Assembly: GCF_001591545.1 (NCBI RefSeq)
Contig: NZ_BCVC01000015.1
Coordinates: 1 to 33,407, forward strand
DNA: 33,407 nucleotides
Direction of reading: 5' to 3'
Source of the DNA: Lederbergia lenta NBRC 16444
GTDB lineage: Bacteria; Bacillota; Bacilli; Bacillales; Bacillaceae_C
The stretch's first letter is position 1, and each line of letters opens with the position of its first letter. The position numbers were made by a program, and so were the translations under genes. Below are positions 33,360 through 33,407 of the stretch, one piece after another. The notes below the pieces were generated by a model that was given only the letters and a program-made list of their open reading frames with translations, was not told the origin of the DNA and did no database searches.

Positions 33360-33407
33360 ACATCGGTTTGCCTTGCAGGCTTCACCGTGTTTCCTTTATC
33401 TCGTCAG

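Overview
The window reads as a chromosomal segment of an AT-rich, endospore-forming Bacillaceae, probably of the Oceanobacillus/Virgibacillus type; the genus is an inference. Supporting signs are strong Shine-Dalgarno sites, TTG and GTG starts, a lutABC lactate operon with Bacillus-type CcpA and LutR sites, a CotY/CotZ coat protein, a CgeD-like spore glycosyltransferase and repeated sigma-K-like promoters.

Layout. Positions 1-3600 hold housekeeping and small membrane genes: a short membrane ORF, an EamA/DMT exporter, an MgtC/SapB protein, tRNA-Ala(GGC), about 900 bases of decayed sequence without an intact gene, and a small membrane protein. Positions 3651-8909 are a minus-strand lactate-utilisation unit in the order lctP-lutR-lutA-lutB-lutC, with a cre box and a LutR-type palindrome in front of lctP. 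Positions 9183-10361 carry a holin-like small membrane protein and a TerC-family transporter.

Positions 10500-17560 look like a spore outer-layer protein region. It has a Cys/Arg/Asp-rich coat-like gene with a frameshifted tandem copy beside it, a CotY/CotZ protein, three related proteins with a SPOCS/DUF3794-like core, and a ParM-type actin with a small ParR-like partner. Positions 17740-31068 are a spore-surface glycan region. Two GT2 genes on the plus strand face an 11-gene minus-strand operon: rmlA-rmlB-rmlD-rmlC (the spsIJKL order of B. subtilis), a GDPD-like protein, an sn-glycerol-1-phosphate dehydrogenase homologue, a LicC-like nucleotidyltransferase, a TagF/TagB-like glycerophosphotransferase, a CgeD-like GT2, a GT2-GT4 fusion and a methyltransferase. 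Positions 31451-32797 are pgi, followed by a GC-richer block of intergenic repeats up to the end.

How the genes fit together. Five transcription units (the ParM pair, the SPOCS-like gene at 14195, the GT2 pair, rmlA, and the GDPD-like gene) have candidate promoters with the same geometry: an AC-like -35, 15-16 bases, then CATAnnnTA. This suggests one late mother-cell regulon that builds a rhamnose-containing, methylated and possibly glycerol-phosphate-decorated glycan on the spore surface. The two parts most likely to be new are the glycerol-1-phosphate cassette inside a spore glycan operon and the ParM-type filament pair placed under sporulation-type promoters. Both are inferences from sequence and context.
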